From: Pinguiococcus pyrenoidosus
Lineage: Eukaryota > Sar > Pinguiophyceae > Pinguiochrysidales > Pinguiochrysidaceae
Direction of reading: 5' to 3'
Assembly (NCBI GenBank): GCA_019677205.1
Contig: JAAMXY010000096.1
Coordinates: 1-51,467, forward strand
Length of the DNA: 51,467 bases
The stretch's first letter is position 1. Every line of letters begins with the position of its first letter. Below are positions 21,580 to 31,572 of the stretch, piece by piece. The notes beneath the pieces were generated by a model. That model saw only the letters and a program-made list of their open reading frames with translations. It ran no database searches and was not told the DNA's origin. The translations under genes were made by a program, and so were the position numbers.

Positions 21580-24441
21580 CTATTGTATGCAATTGGCAGA
21601 CACCAGCTCCTCCAGCATGTGCTTCACCTCTGGGTCGCCTTTCACGGTCTCCCAGATCTTCCCACCAGGCGCTATGCCATCCACCAGCACCATTCGACGA
21701 AGGACGTCTTCGCAGTCGTTCATGGCGCCGGAGGCCATCATGCATGTCAAGACCAACGAATACATCTGCTCCTCAGGAGAGTGCCCTTCCTTCTGAGCTA
21801 CCAGATCTTCAAGCTGCCGCAGCATCGACGGCTCCTGCTCCAACGCTTTTCGAACGTCAGTCAATGGATCCAAGTCTCCCCTGGATACCAAATGGTTCAG
21901 AAGCTGACCGAGCTCATTCACCGCTCCCGACGCGAGCGTTTCCGCTACGGCAGCTGCGTAGAGGTCCTTCGGAGAGCCCGACAGCTTCGACGCTTCGTCA
22001 ACGCCAGTGCCGCTGAGCGGCTGGAGCTGCAGTGGGTGACAGTACAGATCACGGGAGCGGCAGCGTTTCGGATCTACACGAAGGCCTAAAGCATCGGCGG
22101 AGCGCTTGATCTGCATCGCGCCGGCCAGGTCTGTGCCATCGATGTGGGCTTCATAAAGGTACTGGAACACAATCGCTGGCGGCACTGAGTCGTACTTCTG
22201 GCAGAGCTCCAGGCATTCTCGCGCGCCTTTCAGGTCTCCCGCAGCCAAGAAACCGTTGATCAGGGTTGTGCAGACCTCCGCGTCCGGAAGATAGCCCTCT
22301 TTGAGCATCCCGCGAAGACTCATCTCCATGCCAACCACGTCTCCCCGGTGTGCGTGCGCATTCAGTGCGCAGACGAACGTCCGCGCCGAGGTAGGGACGC
22401 TGCTTCGCCTCATCCGCATGATGACCTCCTGCGCCCGAGAAGCCTCGCCTGCCCTTGAAAGCGCTTCAACCACTGCGTTGCACGAGCAGGTGTCCAGCGT
22501 GCCGGGAGAGCATTTCCTGAAGCAGTAGTCGAGCGCCTCGTAGGCCTTCGCTGCATCTCCGACCTCCGCAAACGCCTTGATCACCGCTCGCAAAGCAGCC
22601 GCATTAATGCTCAGACCATATCGCGTGACCAAGGCGAAGATTTTGGCCACAGCTTCCGCGTCGGAGCCATCCGCGATGCGCGTCGCGACGTCGGAAAGAT
22701 CGCTTTCCCCAAAGTCAAACCCGTCCTCCACCCGCTTTGCGACCGTGTTCGCTGCCTCGACGTAGTCTTGGCAAGAGATATAAGCCTGGATCAAGGCTTT
22801 CCAGGTCATCAAGTTGGGCTTCAAGCCGCTGGCGACCATGCGGTCATGCGCTTTGCGGACTGCCGTCGAATCCCTTTTGCGGCTCACGACACCCAGCAGA
22901 GCAACGCAAACCTCTGGATTGGGCGCGACGCCCTTGGAAAGCATCGCCTCTGCAGTGGACTCGGCTCCACGCGTCCGGGACGTGAACGGAAGGATGCGCA
23001 GGAGGTCGAGATAGGGAACTCGACGGACGTTTTCACCGGAACCTCTCCCTGACGGGGCGTCGACGCTTGCAGAGAGCCTGTCAATGTTGTATCCCGCTGC
23101 CTGCATCAAGTCACCCACTCTGCGCGCCTCGCTGGACTTCTCGGAGCCCAGCGCCCGGATGAGAGACTCGCACGCTCTGAAAGGGGGCTGATTGTTGGCT
23201 TGGATCATGGCACAAGCGGAGCTGTAGCCCAGGTCTAGATCATTCCAGTCCACGCATTTCTGGATGAAAGCGGCGCACGTTGCGGGTTGCAGCTGTATCG
23301 CAGCCTTCAAGGCGCTGTCGAGGGCGCGGCATGCCGCAACCAGATCGCGCTGGGCAAGGCATGCTTGCACGAGCGCGGAGAAGCAGCCCTCAGCGTCTGT
23401 GTACTTCGCTTCCACCAGCGTCTGTGCCATCTGGGACACACTGCCGGGCACCTGCGCCTTCTTCAGGCCGCCCAGCAGCGCTCGGAAGCAGTTCTGGTCG
23501 ATTATGATGCCCTTGCTCAGCATGCGCTCCAGCACATCCCCTCGCCTCTGGAAGGCTCTGTTTCTGGAATGGTGCTTCAGCAGCGGGAAGTACAGCGCAG
23601 CGGCTGGCGCGGCACCGGAATCAGCGGCTTCATCCGCCGCCAGCTCGGCCCGATGTTCCTCTCCCAGGTCCAGCAAGAGCTGTATGAGGCGCGCACAGGA
23701 ATGAGCCGTCCTCGGCGATCTTCGTCGTTGGACGCGGCGAAGGATGCGGACCACGCCTTCCACGTCACGCAGCTCTGTCGCCAACCTGGCGAGGCTCTCG
23801 TACGCCCAAGCGTCTATGAAGATCCCCTTGTCCTCCACATGCGCAAGCAGCTTGAACCCGCCCTCCCAGTCCCCATCCGAACGGAACGCTCGCAGGAGGA
23901 GCCGGATGGTCATGCCGTCCGGAGGGACGCCCTTCACCAGCATCTCCAGGATGCAAGCTTGCAACTTTTCAGCTTCCCGTCTGTTGGCATGGTACTTGAC
24001 TAGTTCAGCATACGACTCCGAGCTGAGATCGACATCCTTAAGCACCGCTTCGACCGCTTCTGCCTCGAGTTCATCCGTCACGGCGTGTAGCAGGTCTTTG
24101 ACCATCTGCGGCACCGGCTGCCAGCCTCTCGCGAGCATTTTCTTCACGCACTTCACCGCCCAGTACACTTCTCTAGCCTCCAGCAGGATTCTCACCACCG
24201 AGGAGTAGTCGAACACGTCCGCGTGGCGCTCGAACTCCCGCGAGAAGTACGAGACGGCCTTCTCTGTCTCTCCGCCGAGCGCCAAGCGCCGAAACTCGTT
24301 TTTCACGAGGGACCGGCTCTTTTGTATAGGTGACCTGGCGCCAGTTCGCAGCGGTCTGGGGGCTCTGGAGCCGGCGTTTGTGGCCTTAAGGCGAGATAAA
24401 GGCCTGCGCAAGGGGCGAAAGCTCCGGACAGAGCGCCACAT
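21580..24441 (-). CDS. Pentatricopeptide repeat (PPR) protein, P class
   Basis: Single exon, 953 aa, ATG at 24441. The N-terminus (about 50 residues) is Arg/Ser/Leu-rich with almost no acidic residues, as in mitochondrial or plastid transit peptides. The rest is built of helical hairpins of about 35 residues. Clear PPR signatures include GVAPNPEVCVALLGVVSRKR, HDRMVASGLKPNLMTWKALI, and GYLPDAEVCTTLINGFLAAG followed by AGDLKGARECLELC. No E, DYW or SMR domain follows. P-class PPR proteins bind organelle RNAs in a sequence-specific way and affect stability, splicing or translation. No intron is needed, unlike most neighbours. Two short repeats of ctcctgccgcaca lie in the 3' flank near 21520-21550. 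It converges on ADCK2 (106 bp) and diverges from the NEIL gene (247 bp). Confidence 0.93.
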   Translation of the reverse strand: MWRSVRSFRPLRRPLSRLKATNAGSRAPRPLRTGARSPIQKSRSLVKNEFRRLALGGETEKAVSYFSREFERHADVFDYSSVVRILLEAREVYWAVKCVKKMLARGWQPVPQMVKDLLHAVTDELEAEAVEAVLKDVDLSSESYAELVKYHANRREAEKLQACILEMLVKGVPPDGMTIRLLLRAFRSDGDWEGGFKLLAHVEDKGIFIDAWAYESLARLATELRDVEGVVRILRRVQRRRSPRTAHSCARLIQLLLDLGEEHRAELAADEAADSGAAPAAALYFPLLKHHSRNRAFQRRGDVLERMLSKGIIIDQNCFRALLGGLKKAQVPGSVSQMAQTLVEAKYTDAEGCFSALVQACLAQRDLVAACRALDSALKAAIQLQPATCAAFIQKCVDWNDLDLGYSSACAMIQANNQPPFRACESLIRALGSEKSSEARRVGDLMQAAGYNIDRLSASVDAPSGRGSGENVRRVPYLDLLRILPFTSRTRGAESTAEAMLSKGVAPNPEVCVALLGVVSRKRDSTAVRKAHDRMVASGLKPNLMTWKALIQAYISCQDYVEAANTVAKRVEDGFDFGESDLSDVATRIADGSDAEAVAKIFALVTRYGLSINAAALRAVIKAFAEVGDAAKAYEALDYCFRKCSPGTLDTCSCNAVVEALSRAGEASRAQEVIMRMRRSSVPTSARTFVCALNAHAHRGDVVGMEMSLRGMLKEGYLPDAEVCTTLINGFLAAGDLKGARECLELCQKYDSVPPAIVFQYLYEAHIDGTDLAGAMQIKRSADALGLRVDPKRCRSRDLYCHPLQLQPLSGTGVDEASKLSGSPKDLYAAAVAETLASGAVNELGQLLNHLVSRGDLDPLTDVRKALEQEPSMLRQLEDLVAQKEGHSPEEQMYSLVLTCMMASGAMNDCEDVLRRMVLVDGIAPGGKIWETVKGDPEVKHMLEELVSANCIQ

Positions 24442-24688
24442 TTGAGTTTAAAGCTTTCCCACCGCCTTTTTCTCGATGTCAATCCCTCACGCGCACATAT
24501 TTGGACTGCTGCGTCACCAAAAAACGGAGAAATATCACTTAAACAACGCTGTGGCGCGGGAAATGGGTGGCCCACAGCGCCTATCTCGTCTCTGTCCTCT
24601 TTCGTCCAGGATCGATCCTGTTCACCGCTGACGCTGTTCGCTTTTCGCTCTCTGCGTTTTCCCGCCATTTTTTTCAAACGCCTGTAGC
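24442..24688. promoter_or_regulatory. Putative bidirectional promoter, PPR / NEIL
   Basis: 247 bp between divergent ATGs with no coding signal. It probably serves both genes. Confidence 0.5.
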
Positions 24689-27073
24689 ATGCCAGAATAC
24701 GCCGAGCTGCACACGTCGGCGCATCAGGTGCACAGGTGGAGCAGAGGCCTCCGCTTTCGTCGCGTGTGGGTGCGAAAGCCGGACACCGAGGAGACTCGAC
24801 TCTGCCACCAGAGCGCCTCCGAGCTCTTACGGAGGGCTCTTCCGGCGGAGGCGGGGGCGTTGGACGCCGAGAAGCTGTCTGCACTGAGTCATAGTCTAGG
24901 TACTAGCGATGCTGGGCGAAGGTGGGCGGGGAAAAAGGCCATAAAAAGGGTCGAAATCCGAGGTTTTACTGGAAACTCCGCTTTAGACTGCTGGAAGTCC
25001 TGGCGAAACGGCAGCAGAAGCGCTCGGAAAACCTTCTGGAGCACTTTGAAGAGCTGCACTTGACGAGAGGATGGGACTTCTTCTACCTCAAGCCTCGACA
25101 TCGAGGAAAGGAGGTCGGCGTGGCGCTGGTTCCGCTAGCGGCGGGTCAGCCAGCTCCGGATGATGGTGATCTGCGGTTGCTCTGCCCTACATGTGCCGCT
25201 GCGCAGGCGTTGAATGATGCTGGCGTCCCGCTTTGTCGTGAACATGGGCTGCCCATGAAGCTGCGGACAACTCGCGATGCGAAGACGCCGTTCCTGGGCT
25301 GTCCCAAAAGCAGGCAGTGGGCATGTGACAGCTTCATCTGGCAGGAGGACGTGGCACGGCCCTTTCCGGCGGACGCGGACGCCTGGCCGCCAGACGGAAG
25401 CCTCGTCATGACCTTTCGGCGGGGTATGCATGGTCGATTCAGCTTCGTGAAGAGCTCCAGTGACGGCAGCAAGACGTGCGAGCACGACCTCAGCGTCGCC
25501 GTCGGAGATTCCTACTCGCAGGCAATGGATCGAGACGAGGCCAGGGAGGTGGTCGAAAGGCGCATGGAGGCCACAAAGCGTATGGCTCAGGTGGTCTTTG
25601 AGAGGGAGGATGGCGGCATGATCTGTTTTTGTGACGGGCGTAGGAGAGTCAGTGATGATGCCGTGTGGCACATCACCAGTTTTGGTGTGAAGTTGGAGCA
25701 GTCCGTCCCTGCCGCCAGCGGAGGAGGGGAAACTTCTGGCGAGCAAGTCGACGGAGAGCGCGAGGATGAGACGCCGGAGCCAAAGGGGCGCAGCCAGGCG
25801 ATCGTAAAGCTGATGGAGGCGTCGACCCCGTGGACGCCGTACCGGAGTGCTGATCCACTGTACGAGCACGAGGTTTTCAAGAGAGGTATCTTGGATCTTG
25901 GCGTCTTGGACCTGCCTGCCTTTGACCATGCCATCTGCGAGGTGCTCCTGGACCAGGCCTACTTCAACGGTAAGACTGTCGCCGTTGCCCTCTTCTGCTC
26001 TCGCCAAGGCACCGCTCACTGCTTTCCGAGCAGGCATCGGGAATTACTTGCGCGCCGAAACTCTGTATGCCAGCAAGATCCCGCCATTCTCCTGCGCGAG
26101 AGACATCTTGAAAGATCCTGCGCGTCGCGAAGCTTTGTTCGACGCGATGAAGGCGCTGCTTCGCAACCATGTCTTGTCGACGACGACGACGCGCGATCGT
26201 CGCCGAGCGATGCATCTGCCTATGAAAGTGTACGGGAGGAAGTTTGCCAAGACCGAGACGGACAACTTCTCGCGGACCATCTACTACAAAGGGGAGCGGG
26301 GTTCATTGCCGGGTCCAAAGATTCGAAACACACCATGGTCACGGCTGTTCTTCTACCTCGTGCCGCCTGACATCCAGCGCTCGGAGGTTCAGGCGTTCTT
26401 TGCGTCCTATGGCGAAGTGATCAAGCTGTTTTTCAACGGCCGAGGCCGATATGGCTACGTTCGCTATGCCACCGTCGAAGAGGCCAAGGCGGCCATGGCA
26501 GAGTACGAGCGGAGAGGCGGCTTGTTCGGTGGCGCGAAGCTAATCTATAAGCGGCGAATCACCAGTCAGCGCGGCCGAGTCAAGAGAGAGGAAGAAGCCG
26601 AAGCGATGGTCGATGAGAAGAAGCTCAAGGTGAAAACGGAGCTGGGGGAGACCAAAATCAAGCGAGAGCCAAAGCCTGAAGCGACAGCCTCATATGTCAA
26701 CGTGGAAGAAAGCGAGAGTACAGAGACCTGGCCATCTGCTGTCGCGCAGCAGGAGAAGCAGAGCAAGCCTTCCCAGGAGGCGAGGAACAGAGACGGACCG
26801 GGCGCCGCTGAGATCATTGATTTGACCGCCGCAGATGAGTTTGAGGCTCCTGAAGACAAGTGGGAGCCTCAGCTGGATTCCGACGACGACGACGACGCTG
26901 GCGGCGAGGTGAATGGGGAACCAGGTAGCGTGTCTGAGGGTCACGAGCACGGCCGTCCAGCAGCCAAGGAGAAGCCGCGAAGGGGCCGCAAATCGTGGTG
27001 GCGAGGGAGGAAAGTTGGGGAAGGAGGAGAAGAAGAAGCCGGGGGCAGGTGGAGGAAACGCAGAAAACCCTAG
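24689..27073 (+). CDS. NEIL1-type DNA glycosylase/AP lyase with GRF zinc ribbon, RRM and SIM
   Basis: Exons roughly 24689-24921, 24987-25969 and 26034-27073, about 751 aa. The second junction is secure (YFNG|IGNYLRAE). The first is uncertain: a readable stretch GRRWAGKKAIKRVEIRG at about 24912-24965 resembles the catalytic-lysine strand of NEIL1 and may be exonic with a different donor. P2 and E3 of the Fpg/Nei catalytic N-terminus are present (MPEYAELH). Between that strand and the LVMTFRRGMHGRF strand lies an inserted GRF-type zinc ribbon (C161, H164, C183, C191 in the model). The H2TH segment reads FDHAICEVLLDQAYFNGIGN. After the glycosylase comes an RRM (about 508-583; LFFYLVPP, RGRYGYVRY), then an acidic/basic tail with EIIDLTAAD, a SUMO-interaction-like motif near 666. 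NEIL enzymes excise oxidised bases and nick the DNA. Confidence 0.88.
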
Positions 27074-27201
27074 CGTCATGCTTCACATCACCTACAAGCT
27101 ATGACCCCACGCTAAACTGAACTGAATTGCACTGAGCTAAGCTGTACCTACAGTCCTTCGGAACACTTGCCGCGTCTGCTTCGGCTCCTGCCGCTTCCTT
27201 G

Positions 27202-28598
27202 TCAGTCCAAACATCGCACCATGACCCATCGGACGGCGACCACGATAAGCAGCAGCGTCAGTCCCCTTGATACGTAGGAGAGGACTTCCTCGGCCAAAGA
27301 AGGCTTGAGCAATGCTTCGAACGTTCTGTCGCCGGCCATGCGCTGGTTCGACTGCCTGATGCCCACTCTTGCTCTTCCGCGTCGATCCAGTCTGATCCTC
27401 ACGGCCCCGACCACTCGTCGCCGCCGCAAGGACTCGTTGGGCGCAGCCCGCGGCGCTCGCGGTTCATACGTTGGCGCCGCTGCTCTGCCGTTGGCGTTTT
27501 CGGTGGTCCTCTGCTCATGGCGCACCTGCGCGACACGAGGCAGCAGATCTGGTGAAGCCGGTTGTCTCGGGGTGGTCAGGGCCTCTGGAGGCGTTGGCTT
27601 GATCTCGGCTTGCGACGAGCTGCCATCGGCGGAGGCACTTGCGGCAGACGCTCCGCCTTCGGATGAGCTGGACGTGCTTGGCGGTTCCTCCTTGCGTTCC
27701 TCTTGAACCTCCTGCTCGCGCTTCTCGCTTGCTTCGTCGCCTCCTATTCTTTCGTCCTGCTTCTCCCCTTCAGTCTTCGCATCTGGAGTCTTCGCATCTG
27801 GAGTCTTCGCATCTGGAGTCTTGGCATCTGGAGTCTCGGCATTTGCAGTCTCGGCATCTGCAGTCTCGGCATCTGCAGTCTCGGCATCTGGAGTCTTCGC
27901 ATCTGGAGTAGCGGGCTTCGGGGCCGTCTTGCCGGCCACGATCTGCGCAATCTCCGCGGCGTACGTGTCGTCGGGAGTCTCCTGCCCGTCCTCCGGCTCG
28001 GTCAACAAGTCCGCGACTCTGCCGCAGTGCCGGCACACGAAGTTCCGGCTCTCCGCCGCCAGCCTTCTCCGCTCCTCCGCCGGCCAGTCCAGGGCGCCCA
28101 AGGCCCCGCCGCCCTCGGTGGGGAAGAAGCTGATGAGCGCCTCCAGGATCAGGCGTATGCCCCTAAGGAAGGCACGTCCAAGGTCAGATTTTTTTGGCCT
28201 CCGTCGCCATCTTTCGACTATCGCGCGTCGATCGGAAGCGTTCTCGCTCCAAACGAGCGGCGCAGTGTGGCGCTCTGGCGTCGTCTCTGTCCGGCGTACC
28301 ACGCGGGCTGCCAGTACTCCGGGTGGTGCGCGCTGATGCTGAGGCAGATCTTCTGGTTGACGGCGAAGCGGCCATTGGGCGTGAGGAACACGAAGTTGGG
28401 GGGCTTGAACGGGTAGTCCGAGGGCAGCAAGATGCGGCCATGGTAAACGCCGCCTTCGAATTCCGTATCTGGCGGTCCGCGAAGGGTGAAGTGCCACTCG
28501 AAGAGGTTATCTTCCACGGGCTCCGCGAAGTAGCGGTCGCTGGGGCTCTTGCGCAGCTCGCGGATGTCCGCGCGGATGCGCCGCACGGCCGTGTTCAT
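27202..28598 (-). CDS. UBE2J: Tail-anchored E2 ubiquitin-conjugating enzyme, UBE2J/Ubc6 type
   Basis: Two exons, 28598-28300 and 28162-27202, joined in phase 2 across a 137-nt intron; 419 aa. The UBC fold begins at residue 1 with the family's EDNLFEWHFTLRGPPD and GGVYHGRILLP motifs; the active-site cysteine is C85 in KICLSISAHHPEYWQPAW, and the junction reads WQPAW|GIRL as in UBE2J. The RCHCG-like cysteines after the fold (FVCRHCG) are also family traits. A long acidic, repeat-rich linker follows, then a C-terminal hydrophobic anchor (LTLLLIVVAVRWVMV) ending a few residues before the stop. UBE2J enzymes work in ER-associated degradation, facing the cytosol. There is no N-terminal presequence, so this looks like the host ER enzyme rather than a plastid-targeted copy. 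Confidence 0.95.
27772..27909 (-). repeat. 15-bp tandem repeat encoding PDAKT/ADAET units
   Basis: About nine 15-bp units (minus-strand codons for Pro/Ala-Asp-Ala-Lys/Glu-Thr) in the linker of the E2 enzyme. Units vary mainly between PDAKT and ADAET, and the frame is kept throughout. Confidence 0.92.
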
Positions 28599-28776
28599 CT
28601 CGGCGGCGCGCGGTTAACACGGCGGCGCTGTTTTCCGCTTCTCATCGGCGGTGACGGGAACCCAAAACGGGCTTTCCATCTGTCCCGCAGCGGCATTTAT
28701 ACGTTTCATTTTGGGTCGTCATCGCTGTTGTTTGTCATGTTTTATATTGAGAAAATTAGTAATTTTACTTTATGAA
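28599..28776. promoter_or_regulatory. Putative bidirectional promoter, UBE2J / RCC1
   Basis: Only 178 bp lie between the divergent ATGs, the shortest divergent gap in the window. The RCC1 side is AT-rich (28740-28775). Confidence 0.55.
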
Positions 28777-30364
28777 ATGAACGCCGGGATGAGGAGGGCA
28801 ATTCGCCACCACAGGCAGACGCTGGATGCAATTGCAAGGATGCGCGCCAAGCTGCGAAGTACGATGAGGCATTTGGCGGGCAGCCGCCGCCTGTCGAGCG
28901 TGTACATCTGGGGCGACGGCAGCGACGCGCGTCTGGGCCTGCCCGTGCGCAAGGAGGGCGCTCTGTTCCCCCAGGAGCATCTTCTGACGCCACAGAAGCT
29001 GGAGCTGCCGGAGCAGATCGCCTCGATGTCCTTGGGGGTACGTTCCGCTTCCTGTTCTGCGACCAGATCTCTTCGGGGGGGCTGAGGAAATCCTGCGTGC
29101 CAGGCCGCACACAGCGCTGCCGTCGGCAAGAGCGGCGCGCTGTACACCTGGGGCCGGGGCAAGCACGGAGAGTGCGGCCACGGCGACAAAGAGGACGTGC
29201 AGATGCCCAAGAAGGTACATCACGTCCAGCAAAGCGCGAGATCGGCCATCGTCTCTGGAAGAGAAGGCAGAGGGAAGAAATCTGGCAAAACATCCAACTT
29301 TGTCATCGTCGTCACGGAAGGTTGAAGCGCTCGAGGGCGTGAAGATTGTCCAAGCCGCCTGTGGGGCGTCGCACACGCTGGCGTTGGACGACGAGGGCTA
29401 CGTGTACAGCTTTGGCAGCGGAGCGGGCTGGTTCAGTGGCGTGGCGGGCGTGCTAGGCCACGGCGACAACAAGGAGCGCTTGGTGCCCACGCGGATAGAG
29501 GCGCTGGCGGAGGACGGCAATCTGGTGACGGCGGTGGAGGCCGGCAACCGGCACTCGGTGTTCTTGACGAAAGAGAAAGACGTGTACTGCTGCGGCGTCG
29601 GCGAGTTCGGACGCTTGGGCAACGCCGGCTCGTATGACCAGCTGGTGCCGGCGCCGGTGGAGTTCCCCATCCAGGGCCAGGCGTTCCGAAGGATCCGCAG
29701 CGGCAGCTCCTACTCCATGGCGGAGACCGCGTCCGGCGAGATCCTTGCATGGGGCAAGAACGACCAGGGACAGCTGGGCCAGGGCGCCTCGCTGTCGATG
29801 GACATCTACTGCATGGAGAGCATTCCCGTGGTCGTCGGCTACGGCATCGAGGGCCTGAAGATGAAGGATCTTGCGGCTGGATACAACCACGCCGTCGCTC
29901 TGGACGAAGACGGCCACGTCTGGCTGTGGGGCATGCGCCTGCACGTGGAGCCCTACCAGTTCACGGAGTTCAACGGGAAGAGCATCTGCAAGGTGGCGGG
30001 TGGCCAGTACTACACGGCGGCGGTCTCGGAAGACGGGAACCTCTTCACGATGGGGCAGGTAATCAACTTCTCTTCCGGCTTGTCGAAAGACACCTGCCGC
30101 CCTATGCAGATGGGGAGAAACCGTATTCTCCACGCAGCAGAGAAGCTTGGGCACTGACTGGGCCTGTCGCTTCTCGTTCTTTCTGACACTTAGGGAAGCT
30201 CGTGGTGCTTGGGGCACGGCGACAAGAAGTCGCTCACGCAGCCGCAGCAGGTGATGGCCTTCGCCGGGCAAAAGGTCCTAGACGTGTTCTGTGGGGAGCG
30301 ACACATGGCCGCCATAGTAGAAGATGCAGCGGCACCAGAGGACGAACCGAAGTCTGCGGCGTAG
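28777..30364 (+). CDS. RCC1-repeat (beta-propeller) protein
   Basis: Four exons: 28777-29037, 29104-29214, 29321-30058 and 30194-30364, all phase 0 with GT-AG introns; 426 aa. After an Arg/His-rich N-terminus of about 40 residues, RCC1 blades follow in order: YIWGDGSDARLGL, LYTWGRGKHGECGHGD, VYSFGSGAGWFSGVAGVLGHG, VYCCGVGEFGRLGN, ILAWGKNDQGQLGQG, VWLWGMRL and SSWCLGHGDKK. Each blade is preceded by the A-G-x-H-x-x-A type element, for example CGASHTLAL and AGYNHAVAL. The size fits a single seven-bladed propeller without extra domains. RCC1-like propellers act as exchange factors or scaffolds; the basic N-terminus may be an organellar presequence, as in mitochondrial RCC1-like proteins, so I would not call it Ran-GEF. 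Confidence 0.93.
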
Positions 30365-30548
30365 AAACCGCCCAAAGAGCATTCGTGCGAAAGGCGATGA
30401 ACCGATCTTAATTGCGCTCGAGAGCATCGACGCGTTCGTGCAACGGAGCAAGCCATCCATGACACGGATCCCCATGCTGCCCAGCCCCCAAGCCATCAGG
30501 AGATTGCTTGGCTTGTCGCCGAAAGCGCAGCGCTTCTGAGCCAACACG

Positions 30549-31262
30549 TCATGACTTCATCTCTACAGAGGTGGCTGATTGCTTCGCAGCTCCGTCTCGC
30601 TCGCCGATATCCTGGCGCACCACATGTCTCCACTCTCCCCAACCGTTGCTTTCGCGGGGCTTTGGTATCAAGAACACGTTCACAAAGCCACCCGAATACG
30701 CGTCCCTCGCCGCAGCCCTCCGGATCGCTCTCTCTGCCAGGCGCACCGCCGCCGCCTCGTCCAGATCCGCGCGATACTCCCGGTCCAGCACGCCATAGGC
30801 GTAGGTGCTGCCGCTGCCCACCGAGAACAGGTCCCCCTCTGCGATCACGCCGTCGTTGTCCACGTAGAACAAACGAGAGAGACCCAGCTCGTCGTGACCG
30901 GTCACCATGCTGCCCACAGACAACTCTAAGCCGTCCTCCTTCAGCTGGCGCAACTCCGTCGCCAGAATCCGCGCCGCGCGCGGCGCGCTCAGGTCCTTTC
31001 CGGTGCGCGCTTTCCACAGACGAGACCTCGCAGCCAACCTACGCATGAAGTGAGAGCAGTCGGCCGCACCGCCGGCCATGGTGCCCAGAGAGTACGGAGA
31101 GATCGGTAAGATCTTCATCGTACTTCGGCTGCCGACAAAAGCGCCCAGACTCGCTCTCGAGTCCGCGGCCACCACCACTCCGCCATCGAAGCGGAATGCC
31201 AGGGTTGTGGTGGGCGCCGCGAGGCGGCACAGCAGCGCCAGGCACACCAGCCGAAGCAGCAT
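30549..31262 (-). CDS. PSMB5: 20S proteasome subunit beta5 with signal-peptide-like prosequence
   Basis: Single exon, 237 aa. The mature enzyme starts at residue 18 (TTTLAF) and keeps T1, D17 (ADSRA), K33 (TMK), the GTMAGGAADC segment, and the DAYSGG motif that carries D and S of the active centre; this is the chymotrypsin-like beta5 type. The preceding 17 residues (MLLRLVCLALLCRLAAP) replace the usual long beta5 propeptide and resemble a secretory signal peptide. The residue before T1 is Pro, whereas autocatalytic beta subunits have Gly there. An in-frame stop lies three codons upstream of the ATG and no AG acceptor lies between that stop and TTTLAF, so a hidden upstream exon is unlikely. 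Either this is an ordinary beta5 with an odd short propeptide, or a form sent into the endomembrane system or periplastid space. Confidence 0.92.
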   Translation of the reverse strand: MLLRLVCLALLCRLAAPTTTLAFRFDGGVVVAADSRASLGAFVGSRSTMKILPISPYSLGTMAGGAADCSHFMRRLAARSRLWKARTGKDLSAPRAARILATELRQLKEDGLELSVGSMVTGHDELGLSRLFYVDNDGVIAEGDLFSVGSGSTYAYGVLDREYRADLDEAAAVRLAERAIRRAAARDAYSGGFVNVFLIPKPRESNGWGEWRHVVRQDIGERDGAAKQSATSVEMKS

Positions 31263-31572
31263 GGCCGTTCAAAAACGCGACGCGCGGGATTCCCAAAGAG
31301 TCTCTTCGCTACGACATGGGATGAGCGCCGTCTGTCACAGTATCCCCTTTCATGCCGTTTCTAATAATTATTAACTATGTTATATATGTATATTTTATTG
31401 ATCGTCAGATTCGCTTTTTTGTCACACTTATGAAACCGTAGTTGTGACGGAGGGAGAAGATGAGCTCGGAATGCGCGCCACACCCCACCTAGATCGCCGT
31501 CGGGTTGCGCGTTGTTCCACACTTCCTCGATGGATCTTCCGATGCTCCGGCGCGTTGTGAGCACAGAGAGAT
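31263..31572. promoter_or_regulatory. Divergent intergenic region, PSMB5 / PSTK
   Basis: 310 bp with an AT-rich core (31355-31410, TATATATG-like). No coding signal. Probably a shared promoter region. Confidence 0.5.

Noticed and set aside
24963-24986. 24-nt intron in the NEIL gene
   Set aside because: All other introns here are 58 nt or longer, and a 24-nt intron would not change the frame as required.
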